NCBI GenBank assembly: GCA_049273695.1
Contig: JBASRE010000049.1
Coordinates: 60,463-124,462 of the forward strand
Direction: 5' to 3'
Source: UBA11740 sp049273695
GTDB taxonomy: Bacteria; Acidobacteriota; Blastocatellia; Pyrinomonadales; Pyrinomonadaceae
DNA length: 64,000 nt
Positions within the stretch are counted from its first letter, which is position 1; the number at the start of each line of letters is the position of its first letter. The notes beneath the pieces are model-generated. The model had not been told where the DNA came from. It did no database searches and worked only from the letters and a program-made list of their open reading frames with translations. This document shows positions 7,581 to 15,285 of this stretch, piece by piece. The translations under genes and the position numbers were made by a program.

Positions 7581-8483
7581 ATGAACAAAAGCATCTTCGA
7601 AATCAGGCGCTGGTTGTCCCTCGGCTTTTTGATTGCGGCTACCTTTGTCTGCGCATCCGCACAGGCGCCGGCGCCCGCACCCAAAGCCTCTCCGACGCCG
7701 AGGGCGCCGAGAGCGCCGAGAGCGCCAAAGCCACCCGACGTTTATGTCCGCGCTGAGAAAGCGCCCGTCGATTCATCCGTTGCGGACGATCCGGCGGTCA
7801 ACCAAATGCTCGTGGCTTACAGCCCGAAAGTTCGGGAACTCGACACCGTCCTCGGATCGTTGAAAGGCGAACTGCGCAAAGGCGGAATGGGTGCGGGTTC
7901 GCTGGGCAACTTTGTGTCCGACGGCATGCGTTGGCAAGCGGGGTTGAAACTTGGTCAGCCAATCGATCTGGCGCTGATAAACGGTGGTGGTCTGCGCCGC
8001 AGCACCATTAGTGAAGGTGAGTTGCGTGCGAGTGACATCTTCGAATTGCTGCCGTTTGAGAATGCGCTGGTGCGGGTCGATCTTACCGGTGAGCAACTGA
8101 TGCGGCTGCTAAAACTGGTCGTCGCGAGCCGTGAAGCCCAATCGGGCGCACGCATCGTCTATTTCACCAAGCCGGACAAGACCAGCGACATTGACACGGT
8201 GAAGATGCGTACGCCGGGCGGCGAAAAGGACATCGACCCACAAGCGACCTATCGTGTGGTTACTATCGACTACATCGTGAACCGCGGCGGTGACATATCG
8301 GCGCTGCTGCAGTCAGGAAAGGATCGTCAGCCGCTGGGCATCACCTTGCGCGACGCGATCATGGCTTATGTGAAATCAGAGACGGCAGCCGGCCGGACGA
8401 TTAGGGCAAACCTGGACGGACGATTCTGGCTTGATCGTACGAAGTCGACCGTGACTGAAGAAACTCCACCTCAACCAAGATGA
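7581..8483 (+). CDS. 5'-nucleotidase C-terminal (substrate-binding) domain protein
   Basis: A 300-residue exported protein equal to the C-terminal domain of UshA-type 5'-nucleotidases, which binds the nucleotide. A signal peptide (FLIAATFVCASAQ) and an Ala/Pro linker are followed by GSLGNFVSDGMRW, LINGGGLRRSTISEGE, DIFELLPFENALVRVDLTGE and VVTIDYIVNRGGDIS. The start at 7581 is chosen because it gives a proper signal peptide; the longer upstream frame does not. The partner domain is encoded by the next gene, overlapping by ATGA. Usually both domains sit in one polypeptide with the phosphatase domain first. Here they are split and reversed in order. Confidence 0.87.
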   Translation: MNKSIFEIRRWLSLGFLIAATFVCASAQAPAPAPKASPTPRAPRAPRAPKPPDVYVRAEKAPVDSSVADDPAVNQMLVAYSPKVRELDTVLGSLKGELRKGGMGAGSLGNFVSDGMRWQAGLKLGQPIDLALINGGGLRRSTISEGELRASDIFELLPFENALVRVDLTGEQLMRLLKLVVASREAQSGARIVYFTKPDKTSDIDTVKMRTPGGEKDIDPQATYRVVTIDYIVNRGGDISALLQSGKDRQPLGITLRDAIMAYVKSETAAGRTIRANLDGRFWLDRTKSTVTEETPPQPR

Positions 8484-9460
8484 CGACACGCAGAAACTTC
8501 CTGAAGTCAGCCGCGGTCGCCGGCGTTTCGTTGCCGCTCGCGCGTTCCAGTTCGCTGTTTCACCCCAACAGTTCGCGGGCGACTCTTTGGGCACCGCTGC
8601 TCGAGCCGGCACAAGGCGAGACGCTCATCACGGTACTGCACACGAACGACACCCATTCGCAGATCGATCCGATTCGCGACAACGATAAGAACTATCCCGG
8701 CAAAGGCGGCGTGGCGCGGCGTGCGACGCTGGTCAAACGCATCCGTAAAGAAAATCCGAACACGCTGTTGCTCGACGGCGGCGACGTGATGCAGGGCACG
8801 CCTTACTTCAATTTCTACAAAGGCGAAGTCGAATACAAAGCGATGTCTCTGATCGGCTATGACGCCGGGACGCTCGGCAATCACGAGTTCGACAACGGCG
8901 TCGAAGCGCTCGCGAAGGCTTTGCAATTCGCTGACTTTGACATCATCTCGACGAACTACGATGTGCGCGGCAGTGCTCTTGAGAAGAAGGTTAAAACGCA
9001 CTCGGTCAAGGTAGTTGGCGGCGTGCGCGTCGGACTGTTCGGCATGGGAATTAGTCCGAAGGGATTGATTACGCCAGAGAACTTCAAGCCGCTCCAGTAT
9101 TTCGAGCCGGTGCGCATGGCCCGCGGAGTCGTAAAGCTTCTGCGCGAGCAGGAGAAGTGCACCGTCGTCCTTGGCATGTCGCATCTTGGCTACTACAGGA
9201 ACCCAACTGATCCGGATGACATTGGTGACACGCAAGTGTCCGCGCAAGTCGATGGCATCGATTTCATCGCGAGTGGCCACACGCACACGTTCATGGAGAA
9301 GCCAGTCGTGCAGAAGACTCCGAATGGCGGCAACACAGTGATCTTTCAGGTGGGCAAAAGCGGGATCTTCGTCGGACGCGTGGACTTCACCGTTAAAGAC
9401 GGCAAGGTTACGGCGCACGCCGGACGTCTGTTGGATCTGCGAGACGAGTCGCTGGCGTAG
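8480..9460 (+). CDS. 5'-nucleotidase metallophosphatase domain protein, Tat-exported
   Basis: A 326-residue calcineurin-like phosphoesterase matching the N-terminal catalytic domain of UshA/5'-nucleotidase. The N-terminus MTTRRNFLKSAAVAGV is a Tat signal (RRNFLK). Metal ligands are seen in VLHTNDTHSQ, LLDGGDVMQG, LGNHEFDNG, and FIASGHTHTF. It hydrolyses nucleotides or related phosphate esters in the periplasm, releasing nucleosides for uptake. It overlaps the preceding substrate-binding-domain gene by four bases, so the two should be made in equal amounts. The Tat signal implies export folded, with metal loaded, while its partner carries a Sec-type signal. That is an odd pairing for a split enzyme. 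Confidence 0.88.
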   Translation: MTTRRNFLKSAAVAGVSLPLARSSSLFHPNSSRATLWAPLLEPAQGETLITVLHTNDTHSQIDPIRDNDKNYPGKGGVARRATLVKRIRKENPNTLLLDGGDVMQGTPYFNFYKGEVEYKAMSLIGYDAGTLGNHEFDNGVEALAKALQFADFDIISTNYDVRGSALEKKVKTHSVKVVGGVRVGLFGMGISPKGLITPENFKPLQYFEPVRMARGVVKLLREQEKCTVVLGMSHLGYYRNPTDPDDIGDTQVSAQVDGIDFIASGHTHTFMEKPVVQKTPNGGNTVIFQVGKSGIFVGRVDFTVKDGKVTAHAGRLLDLRDESLA

Positions 9461-9532
9461 TGGCACAGACTTCAGTCTGTGTGTTTTAGCTTTTTGATTG
9501 TCGGACAAATCACAGACTGAAGTCTGTGCCAC
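9460..9532. repeat. Inverted repeat, family B (CAGACTTCAGTCTG)
   Basis: A 73-bp inverted repeat with arms GTGGCACAGACTTCAGTCTG and CAGACTGAAGTCTGTGCCAC. Each arm is itself palindromic, so a cruciform is possible. Near-identical copies are at 36841-36903 and 62421-62499, with a relative at 58891-58961. It ends 7 bp before rpiB. Confidence 0.85.
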
Positions 9533-9538
9533 TCCAAA

Positions 9539-10306
9539 ATGGCTGACGACGCAACCAGAGATCGAGTAAGGGCGCTGGTGCGCGACGTCCTGAACAAGAC
9601 CATGCCGGAAGCGGCGCCGGCCGACCGACCGGCGAGCAGTAGCCCTCCTCTAAACAACCCATCACAAAGTCCCGCAGTCACTCGCGACGAATCAGCCAAA
9701 CTGGTCATTACTGAAGACGACGTACGCGGCCTTGAGCGTGGCGCGGTCCTGCGCGTTTCAGAGAATGCGCGCCTGACGCCGCTCGCTGCCGACATCGTCA
9801 ACGATCGCGGAATTGAACTGACGCGTCGCGTTTCACGGAGCGGTCTAAAACAGGTAAAAACCGTGGCAGTCGGAGCGGACCATGGCGGCTATCCGATGAA
9901 AGAAGAGCTGAAGAAGTTTCTCACCGAACTCGGTCACCGCGTTCACGACTTCGGCACTAACTCAGACAGCGCGGTTGACTATCCGGATTTCGCGCACGCC
10001 GTCGCCCGCGCAGTGTCGGACGGTTCGGCGGAAGTCGGCATCGTTATCGACGGCGCGGGCGTTGGGTCGGCGATGACTGCGAACAAAGTTCCAGGGGTGC
10101 GCGCCGCTGCCTGTTATTCGGAGGAAGTCGCGCGCAATTCGCGCGAGCACAACGGCGCGAATGTCCTGACGCTCGGCAGCAAGACAATCACCAATGATCA
10201 AATGCGAGAGATCGTCCGCGCCTGGCTGTCAACCGATCTCACCGAAGAGCGTCACCGCAAACGCGTCGGCAAGATTGAGGCGATTGAGCGGCAGTATCAA
10301 CGGTAA
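9539..10306 (+). CDS. rpiB: RpiB-like sugar-phosphate isomerase with encapsulation-peptide-like N-terminus
   Basis: A 255-residue protein whose last ~150 residues are RpiB (ribose-5-phosphate isomerase B / LacAB family): VGADHGGYPMKEELKKFL, DYPDFAHAVARAV, ANKVPGVRAAACYS, EHNGANVLTLGSKTI. Family members are ~150 residues, so about 105 are extra. Residues ~5-20 (TRDRVRALVRDVLNKTM) form an amphipathic helix like the encapsulation peptides of microcompartment cargo, followed by a Pro/Ser linker and a small domain (VITEDDVRGLERGAVL, LTPLAADIVNDRGIEL) resembling tails seen in microcompartment loci. The usual catalytic Cys of CG(T/S)GIG is absent: the sequence reads IDGAGVG. Together with deoC this resembles sugar-phosphate-utilising (SPU) compartments. 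Isomerase class is confident; substrate and encapsulation are inferred. Confidence 0.82.
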   Translation: MADDATRDRVRALVRDVLNKTMPEAAPADRPASSSPPLNNPSQSPAVTRDESAKLVITEDDVRGLERGAVLRVSENARLTPLAADIVNDRGIELTRRVSRSGLKQVKTVAVGADHGGYPMKEELKKFLTELGHRVHDFGTNSDSAVDYPDFAHAVARAVSDGSAEVGIVIDGAGVGSAMTANKVPGVRAAACYSEEVARNSREHNGANVLTLGSKTITNDQMREIVRAWLSTDLTEERHRKRVGKIEAIERQYQR

Positions 10307-10479
10307 AGCCAGCCAAAAAAGCTTGACAGCACTCGATACTCCGGCGCAATCTCTTGCCACGTAAGCTGTTTTCTAAACTTAGCGCTCCTTTCCTTGGACC
10401 AATAGAGAGCGCAACAATCCGGACGCACAACAACACCCTGTCGAGTTCGTGAATCCGTTCTTCTTTTACGGAGGATGAA

Positions 10480-13400
10480 ATGCCAGACAGCCTGTCTCAC
10501 AAGGATGGTTCAGCCCCGCCGCGAGCCTTTATTAGTTACACCCACGAGTCAGAGGAGCACATCGCGCGGGTCCTGACGCTTGCCAACCGTCTGCGGCAGG
10601 ACGGCATCCACGCGATGCTTGATCGATACGAAGCCGATCCGTCGGAGGGGTGGCCCGCGTGGTCGGAAAAGCAAATCCGAGACGCAGACTTTGTGCTCAT
10701 GATCTGCACGGAAACCTACAATAGGCGCCTCATGGGCGACGAGAACTCCGAAACCGGTCACGGTGTCATTTGGGAAGGCAAACTGATTTACCAATACATT
10801 TACGAAGGGCAAACACCGCGGAAGTTTATTCCGGTGTTGTTCAATGGCAAGCCCACCGACATTCCAACGCCTTTACGTGGACTTATCTACTTCGATGTCA
10901 GCACGGACGCAGGTTACGAGGCACTCTATCGCCGCCTGTTCAACCTGCCAGCTACGGTCATTCCGCCGATTGGTCAGCGCCGGGGGTTGCCGCCACGGCA
11001 GCGCACAAGTGCAGAGCCGGCCAGCTCGACTTCCACTACACCAGCGCATCAGGCAGGCGAGCTAACGATTGATGCTCTCTCCAACCTCGCTTTGTCCGTT
11101 GAGTCGAAAAAGATTCTTCATCGCGCTCGCATATTGGCCACGTTTGGCAACGATGACCCGCCAAGAGTCTCCACCTCATGCCTCCTGGTCGGAATTGCTG
11201 AAGGGGGACGCGAGCAAACCGATCCCTTCATGACTCCTCAGTTCCTCTGGCGAGAAATCCAAAGAGCTGATGAGCCAAGCTACCGGAAATTCTTGAGAGA
11301 GAGATTTCCGCACATCAAATACTCTTCGAGTGACGAAACTATTGCCTTTGATCGTACGGAACAGGCTGATCTGATCACCGCCAATGTTTTAAATGTTTTT
11401 CGTCACGCTCAGGAGATCTCAAGGGCAACTGTGAGCCTGGAATCAGAAAGTCAGGTAGCCGATAAACCCTTAGGCGAAATCAGCGCGCGACACCTTTTTG
11501 CGGCGTTGCTCATTCTGGAGCACACCGGAGCCAGTGATCGCTTAGCAAGAGTTTTTGATCTCACAATGCTACGCAGTAAGTTCCTGACGTTCATTGTTGA
11601 ATCGATCCCGGTCGACGATGCCGATGCCTGGCGAAAGATCCTGGCTCCGGAAGAAACGTCATTGGAGACGGAAAGCGAATTGGTCGCGGAAGGTGCGGCG
11701 ATTGCTGCCCAAGTTGACAAAGACTTCCGCGCCCGGCTTCCCGGTTTCCAGACCGATCACTGGGTTGGCGAAGACTTGCTGGGCATAACCGCTGACGTTA
11801 ATTCACTAGCCTCACTGGTCGCGGCTTGCAGTGTCGATCCGCCACTGTCGATCGGCCTCTTCGGCGATTGGGGGTCTGGCAAGACGCACTTCATGAAGCA
11901 GATGAGAGCGAGAGTGGACAAACTCTCCCAGAAAGCACGCGACTCGGGCGAGCCACAAAACAAGATGGCTTATTACCGGAACATCGTGCAGATCGAATTC
12001 AATGCCTGGCACTATGTGGAAGGTAATCTCTGGGCGAGCCTGGTCGAGCACATCTTCAACAATCTCAAGCTGCCTCAGCAGAAAGGCGAGATAGACGGCG
12101 AAGCGCTGGTGGAACAAGCTCGCCTCGCGTTAATGGAACAACTTGGCCTGAAAGAGGAGTTGCAGGCGAAGGTCGAAAAGCTGAAGGATCAACTTAAGAC
12201 CCGAGAACAGGAAGCAAAACGCCGTGCCGAAAAAGCAAAGAACCAGTTCAATGACAAGACGCAAGACCTGGTCGACTTAAGTGGCAAGCCGGAACCTGGT
12301 GTTCTCAACATGCTCACGTCCGTAAACTTTTCCCCTAAACAACAGGCGTTGTTGGAGGAACTTGGTATCCCCAAGAGCACGCTGCAAGTACCTGCCGAGA
12401 TCCACCAGCGGTACCAGGAGGCACAGAGCCTCTGGTCCAAGATTCGGGCTCATGCGAACCTTTTTCTTTCCGACCGGAGGACCGCGAAAAAGTTTACCTG
12501 GGTGCTGGGCGCGCTGGGCTTTACTGTTCTGGTTGTCCTGCTTACCAGAAAACTATTCCCAGGCACAATCACGTATGTCGTTTCGGTTGTGACATTCCTC
12601 GGCTCGTTCTGGGTGGTGGGGAAGCCTTATTACAACAAGTTCAAAAAAGGGATGGCCGCCATGAAGGAACAGTACGACCAGATTGAAGAGGAACGTAAAA
12701 AGGAAATCATCAAACTAGAGACCGAAGTAAGGGAGCGGGGCAAGGAACTCAGGGAAGCAGAGAACGAGGAACAAGCACTCAACAAGGAAGTTGCGGACTT
12801 GCAGGCTCAGCTAGACCAAACCACGGTCAACAAATTACTCGCAGGCTTTATCGAAGACCGTGCCGCGTGCAGCGATTATCGTAGGCATCTGGGCGTGTTG
12901 GCCCTGATCCGGCGCGATTTCGAAAAGCTTTCCGATCTCTTAAGCGAACAGCGCAAGTCAGAAGCAATAAAGGACGATGGGGCTATTAATCGGATCATCC
13001 TCTACATCGATGATTTGGACCGCTGCCCTCCCGAACGCGTCGTACAGGTGTTACAGGCAATCCATTTACTGCTTGCCTTTCCACTCTTTGTAGTGGTTGT
13101 CGGCGTGGACGCGCGGTGGGTGACTCGATCACTACAGGAGAGTTACGAGTGGCTGCAATCCGAGGAAGACGAAGCGCAGGAGACCTCGGATGGGAAGAGA
13201 GAATCGGCCGAAACTTCGCTAGCCACGCCACATGACTATCTGGAAAAGATTTTTCAGATCCCCTTTTGGCTCAAACCGATGGAAGACTCAGATTGTAAGA
13301 ACCTTCTGGAAGGGCTAACCAGGGATAGCCGTGCTCTTTCCCAACCGTCACAAACTGGCGTCGCGCTCCCAAACGCAAAGGGAGAATCACTTCCGGAGGT

Positions 13401-14106
13401 CCGAACCGAACCCAAATCGCCAGGCACTGAGAGCGCCCAGTTGGAAGTCAGCGGAGTGACGCCATCTGCAGTTTCAGTTCCAGCGGCACAAACCCCAACC
13501 ACACCTCATGACGCGATCGACCTGGCTCCCGATAGCCTGACTCTTGCTGATAAAGAGATTGAGTACATGAAGGAATTGACGCCGCTCATCGGACGCTCGC
13601 CGCGGGCGGTAAAGAGATTCCTGAACTGCTACCGGCTGATAAAAGTCGGCCTTCGTCCAAGAGAGGTCGAAGCCTTTCTGGGGCGAGATGGAGAGAGCGG
13701 TGAGTTTACATCGGCAATGGATTTACTAGGCATAGTCACTGGCTCACCAGCAATCTCAACGTACTTCATCGAGGAGCTTGAAAAGTGTTCGAGGAGCATC
13801 AAGACGATGGACCTGGACGATTTCCTGCTCAGGCTTGAACAAAATTCGGAGGTGACCCGTCAGCCCGACTGGACTCGCGTGAGAAATTTTCTGGAACGCA
13901 ATCTCGGTTACCGCAAATCCAAAAAAACCCTCGAAGCGCTCATACGAATCGCGCCGCGAGTTTCAAGGTACTCCTTCAGAGTTGCCAGAGTCGAAGCCGC
14001 ATCGAGAAGAAAAAAGACGGTTGCCTCGAGAAGAGCGGCATCGAATCAGCCCGCAACGCAGACTCCGGCAGTAAATAATCTGGAGGCCGGGCGCAACAGA
14101 CCCTGA
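10480..14106 (+). CDS. SEFIR / Clp-N-like / KAP P-loop NTPase protein (candidate defence)
   Basis: A 1208-residue multidomain protein. Residues ~14-155 are a SEFIR domain of the TIR superfamily (RAFISYTHESEEHIARVLTL, MLDRYEADPSEGWPAWSEKQ, DADFVLMICTETYNRR). Residues ~196-385 contain two helical blocks resembling Clp N-terminal repeats (VSTSCLLVGIAEGG; ISARHLFAALLILEHTGASD). From ~430 comes a KAP-family STAND-like NTPase: Walker A GLFGDWGSGKT (~465), an inserted coiled coil (~545-600), two membrane segments (~670-710), another coiled coil, Walker B IILYIDDLDRCPPERVVQVL (~838) and the late KAP motif GRSPRAVKRFLNCY (~1037). Bacterial SEFIR domains can act in phage defence. I infer a membrane-anchored sensor/effector. 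It lies between rpiB and deoC, 173 bp and 45 bp away. Confidence 0.85.
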   Translation: MPDSLSHKDGSAPPRAFISYTHESEEHIARVLTLANRLRQDGIHAMLDRYEADPSEGWPAWSEKQIRDADFVLMICTETYNRRLMGDENSETGHGVIWEGKLIYQYIYEGQTPRKFIPVLFNGKPTDIPTPLRGLIYFDVSTDAGYEALYRRLFNLPATVIPPIGQRRGLPPRQRTSAEPASSTSTTPAHQAGELTIDALSNLALSVESKKILHRARILATFGNDDPPRVSTSCLLVGIAEGGREQTDPFMTPQFLWREIQRADEPSYRKFLRERFPHIKYSSSDETIAFDRTEQADLITANVLNVFRHAQEISRATVSLESESQVADKPLGEISARHLFAALLILEHTGASDRLARVFDLTMLRSKFLTFIVESIPVDDADAWRKILAPEETSLETESELVAEGAAIAAQVDKDFRARLPGFQTDHWVGEDLLGITADVNSLASLVAACSVDPPLSIGLFGDWGSGKTHFMKQMRARVDKLSQKARDSGEPQNKMAYYRNIVQIEFNAWHYVEGNLWASLVEHIFNNLKLPQQKGEIDGEALVEQARLALMEQLGLKEELQAKVEKLKDQLKTREQEAKRRAEKAKNQFNDKTQDLVDLSGKPEPGVLNMLTSVNFSPKQQALLEELGIPKSTLQVPAEIHQRYQEAQSLWSKIRAHANLFLSDRRTAKKFTWVLGALGFTVLVVLLTRKLFPGTITYVVSVVTFLGSFWVVGKPYYNKFKKGMAAMKEQYDQIEEERKKEIIKLETEVRERGKELREAENEEQALNKEVADLQAQLDQTTVNKLLAGFIEDRAACSDYRRHLGVLALIRRDFEKLSDLLSEQRKSEAIKDDGAINRIILYIDDLDRCPPERVVQVLQAIHLLLAFPLFVVVVGVDARWVTRSLQESYEWLQSEEDEAQETSDGKRESAETSLATPHDYLEKIFQIPFWLKPMEDSDCKNLLEGLTRDSRALSQPSQTGVALPNAKGESLPEVRTEPKSPGTESAQLEVSGVTPSAVSVPAAQTPTTPHDAIDLAPDSLTLADKEIEYMKELTPLIGRSPRAVKRFLNCYRLIKVGLRPREVEAFLGRDGESGEFTSAMDLLGIVTGSPAISTYFIEELEKCSRSIKTMDLDDFLLRLEQNSEVTRQPDWTRVRNFLERNLGYRKSKKTLEALIRIAPRVSRYSFRVARVEAASRRKKTVASRRAASNQPATQTPAVNNLEAGRNRP

Positions 14107-14151
14107 ATCACTAAGTCTCACTTCATACCAAAGTGTCAGGAACCAGGGCGC

Positions 14152-15093
14152 ATGGTAAAATCAAAACGGCCACCACCAATGGGCGTCACCCATATGCCTT
14201 ATTCATCCAACGGCGATTTCGAGCAGCTAGTCGAGCAGATCACCGACGTCATCTACTCGCGTCTGAACGGTGAGCACGCCGATCAGGCGAAGATGTGCGG
14301 CTGCACGTCTGAGTGCTTTCACCGCTGTCCTGAGCGCATGCATCGCGTCGTCGATGCGGGCGCCGCGCGGATCGGCCTGGTGCTCGGCCAGACAGGTTCC
14401 GCGCGCGACTGGGCAAGCTTAATCGACCACACGCTTTTGAAACCTGATGCGACCGAAAGCGAGATCCGGCGTTTGTGCGAAGAAGCTGCGCAATACCGAT
14501 TCGCTTCGGTGTGCGTGAACCCGACCTGGGTGCGCGTGTGCGCTTGTCATTTGGAAGGCACTGGCGTGCCGGTCTGCACGGTGATTGGATTTCCGCTGGG
14601 GGCGACGCTGGCGGACGTCAAAGGTTACGAAGCCCGACGGTCGATCATGGATGGGGCGCGCGAAGTTGATATGGTCATCAACGTCGGCGCTTTAAAGAGC
14701 GGCGACGATTGTTTGGTCGAACATGACATTCGATCCGTCGTTCAGGTCGCGCACGAACACGACGTCACCTGCAAAGTGATCATCGAAACGGCGCTTCTGA
14801 CGGACGACGAAAAAGTGCGCGCGTGCCAGGCTGCCAAAAGCGCCGGGGCGGATTTCGTGAAAACATCCACCGGCTTTGCGAAGGGCGGCGCGACCGTTGC
14901 AGATATCGAATTGATGCGCCGGGTGGTTGGTTCAGAGCTTGGCGTAAAGGCTTCGGGCGGCGTGAAGAGCATGGCCGACGCGCGCGCGATGGTCGAAGCC
15001 GGCGCGACCCGCATCGGCGCCAGCGTGGGCGTGAAGATCGCGCAGGAAGCCGCCGGCGTGAAAACAAACGGACAACCAGCGCCCGCGTATTAG
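14152..15093 (+). CDS. deoC: Deoxyribose-phosphate aldolase with N-terminal helix and Cys-rich segment
   Basis: A 313-residue class I aldolase that splits 2-deoxyribose-5-phosphate into glyceraldehyde-3-phosphate and acetaldehyde. Core motifs are SLIDHTLLKPDATESEIRRL, EVDMVINVGALKSGD, the Schiff-base lysine in ADFVKTSTGF, and the second lysine in GVKASGGVKSM. The core starts near residue 85. Ahead of it are an amphipathic helix (FEQLVEQITDVIYSRL, ~24-39), like a microcompartment encapsulation peptide, and a Cys-rich element CGCTSECFHRC that might bind metal. The start is uncertain: ATGs at 14152, 14179 and 14194 are in frame and only the first has a weak AGGG upstream. With rpiB it matches the pair found in SPU microcompartment loci. 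Aldolase activity is confident. Confidence 0.93.
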   Translation: MVKSKRPPPMGVTHMPYSSNGDFEQLVEQITDVIYSRLNGEHADQAKMCGCTSECFHRCPERMHRVVDAGAARIGLVLGQTGSARDWASLIDHTLLKPDATESEIRRLCEEAAQYRFASVCVNPTWVRVCACHLEGTGVPVCTVIGFPLGATLADVKGYEARRSIMDGAREVDMVINVGALKSGDDCLVEHDIRSVVQVAHEHDVTCKVIIETALLTDDEKVRACQAAKSAGADFVKTSTGFAKGGATVADIELMRRVVGSELGVKASGGVKSMADARAMVEAGATRIGASVGVKIAQEAAGVKTNGQPAPAY

Positions 15094-15119
15094 CTCCACG
15101 CGGACTTACCTTCAAGCAG

Positions 15120-15285
15120 TCTCCCCGGAATTGCAGACGGAAAATTGAAAAGGGCAAACTGCAAATTCAGGTCTTTGATCTTTCTTTGGTCTTTGATCTT
15201 AGGTCTTCGGACTTCGGTCCTCGTCAAAGGCCAAAGTCCAAAGACCAAAGGCCAATTTTTTATCTTTAGATTTTCAATTTGCACT
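15120..15285. repeat. Long imperfect inverted repeat, family H (AAAGACCAAAG)
   Basis: A low-complexity block of about 165 bp. The left half is rich in GGTCTTTGATCTTTC-type words and the right half in their complement (CCAAAGACCAAAGG). Outer words AAATTGAAAAGGGCAAA and TTTTCAATTTGC are also inverted. It overlaps the proposed N-terminus of the next VWFA protein and so makes that start doubtful. Confidence 0.65.

Noticed and set aside
8507..9532. 341-codon minus-strand frame over the metallophosphatase gene
   Set aside because: The plus-strand frame has Tat signal and metal motifs. The minus frame is a high-GC codon shadow without recognisable domains.
10323..10350. TTGACA at 10323 as promoter of the SEFIR-KAP gene
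   Set aside because: No acceptable -10 element lies 16-18 bp downstream, so I could not support it.
9539..15093. Complete bacterial microcompartment operon
   Set aside because: No shell-protein gene (BMC-H, -T or -P) or PduL-type gene is visible in the window. Only the two cargo-like enzymes are.
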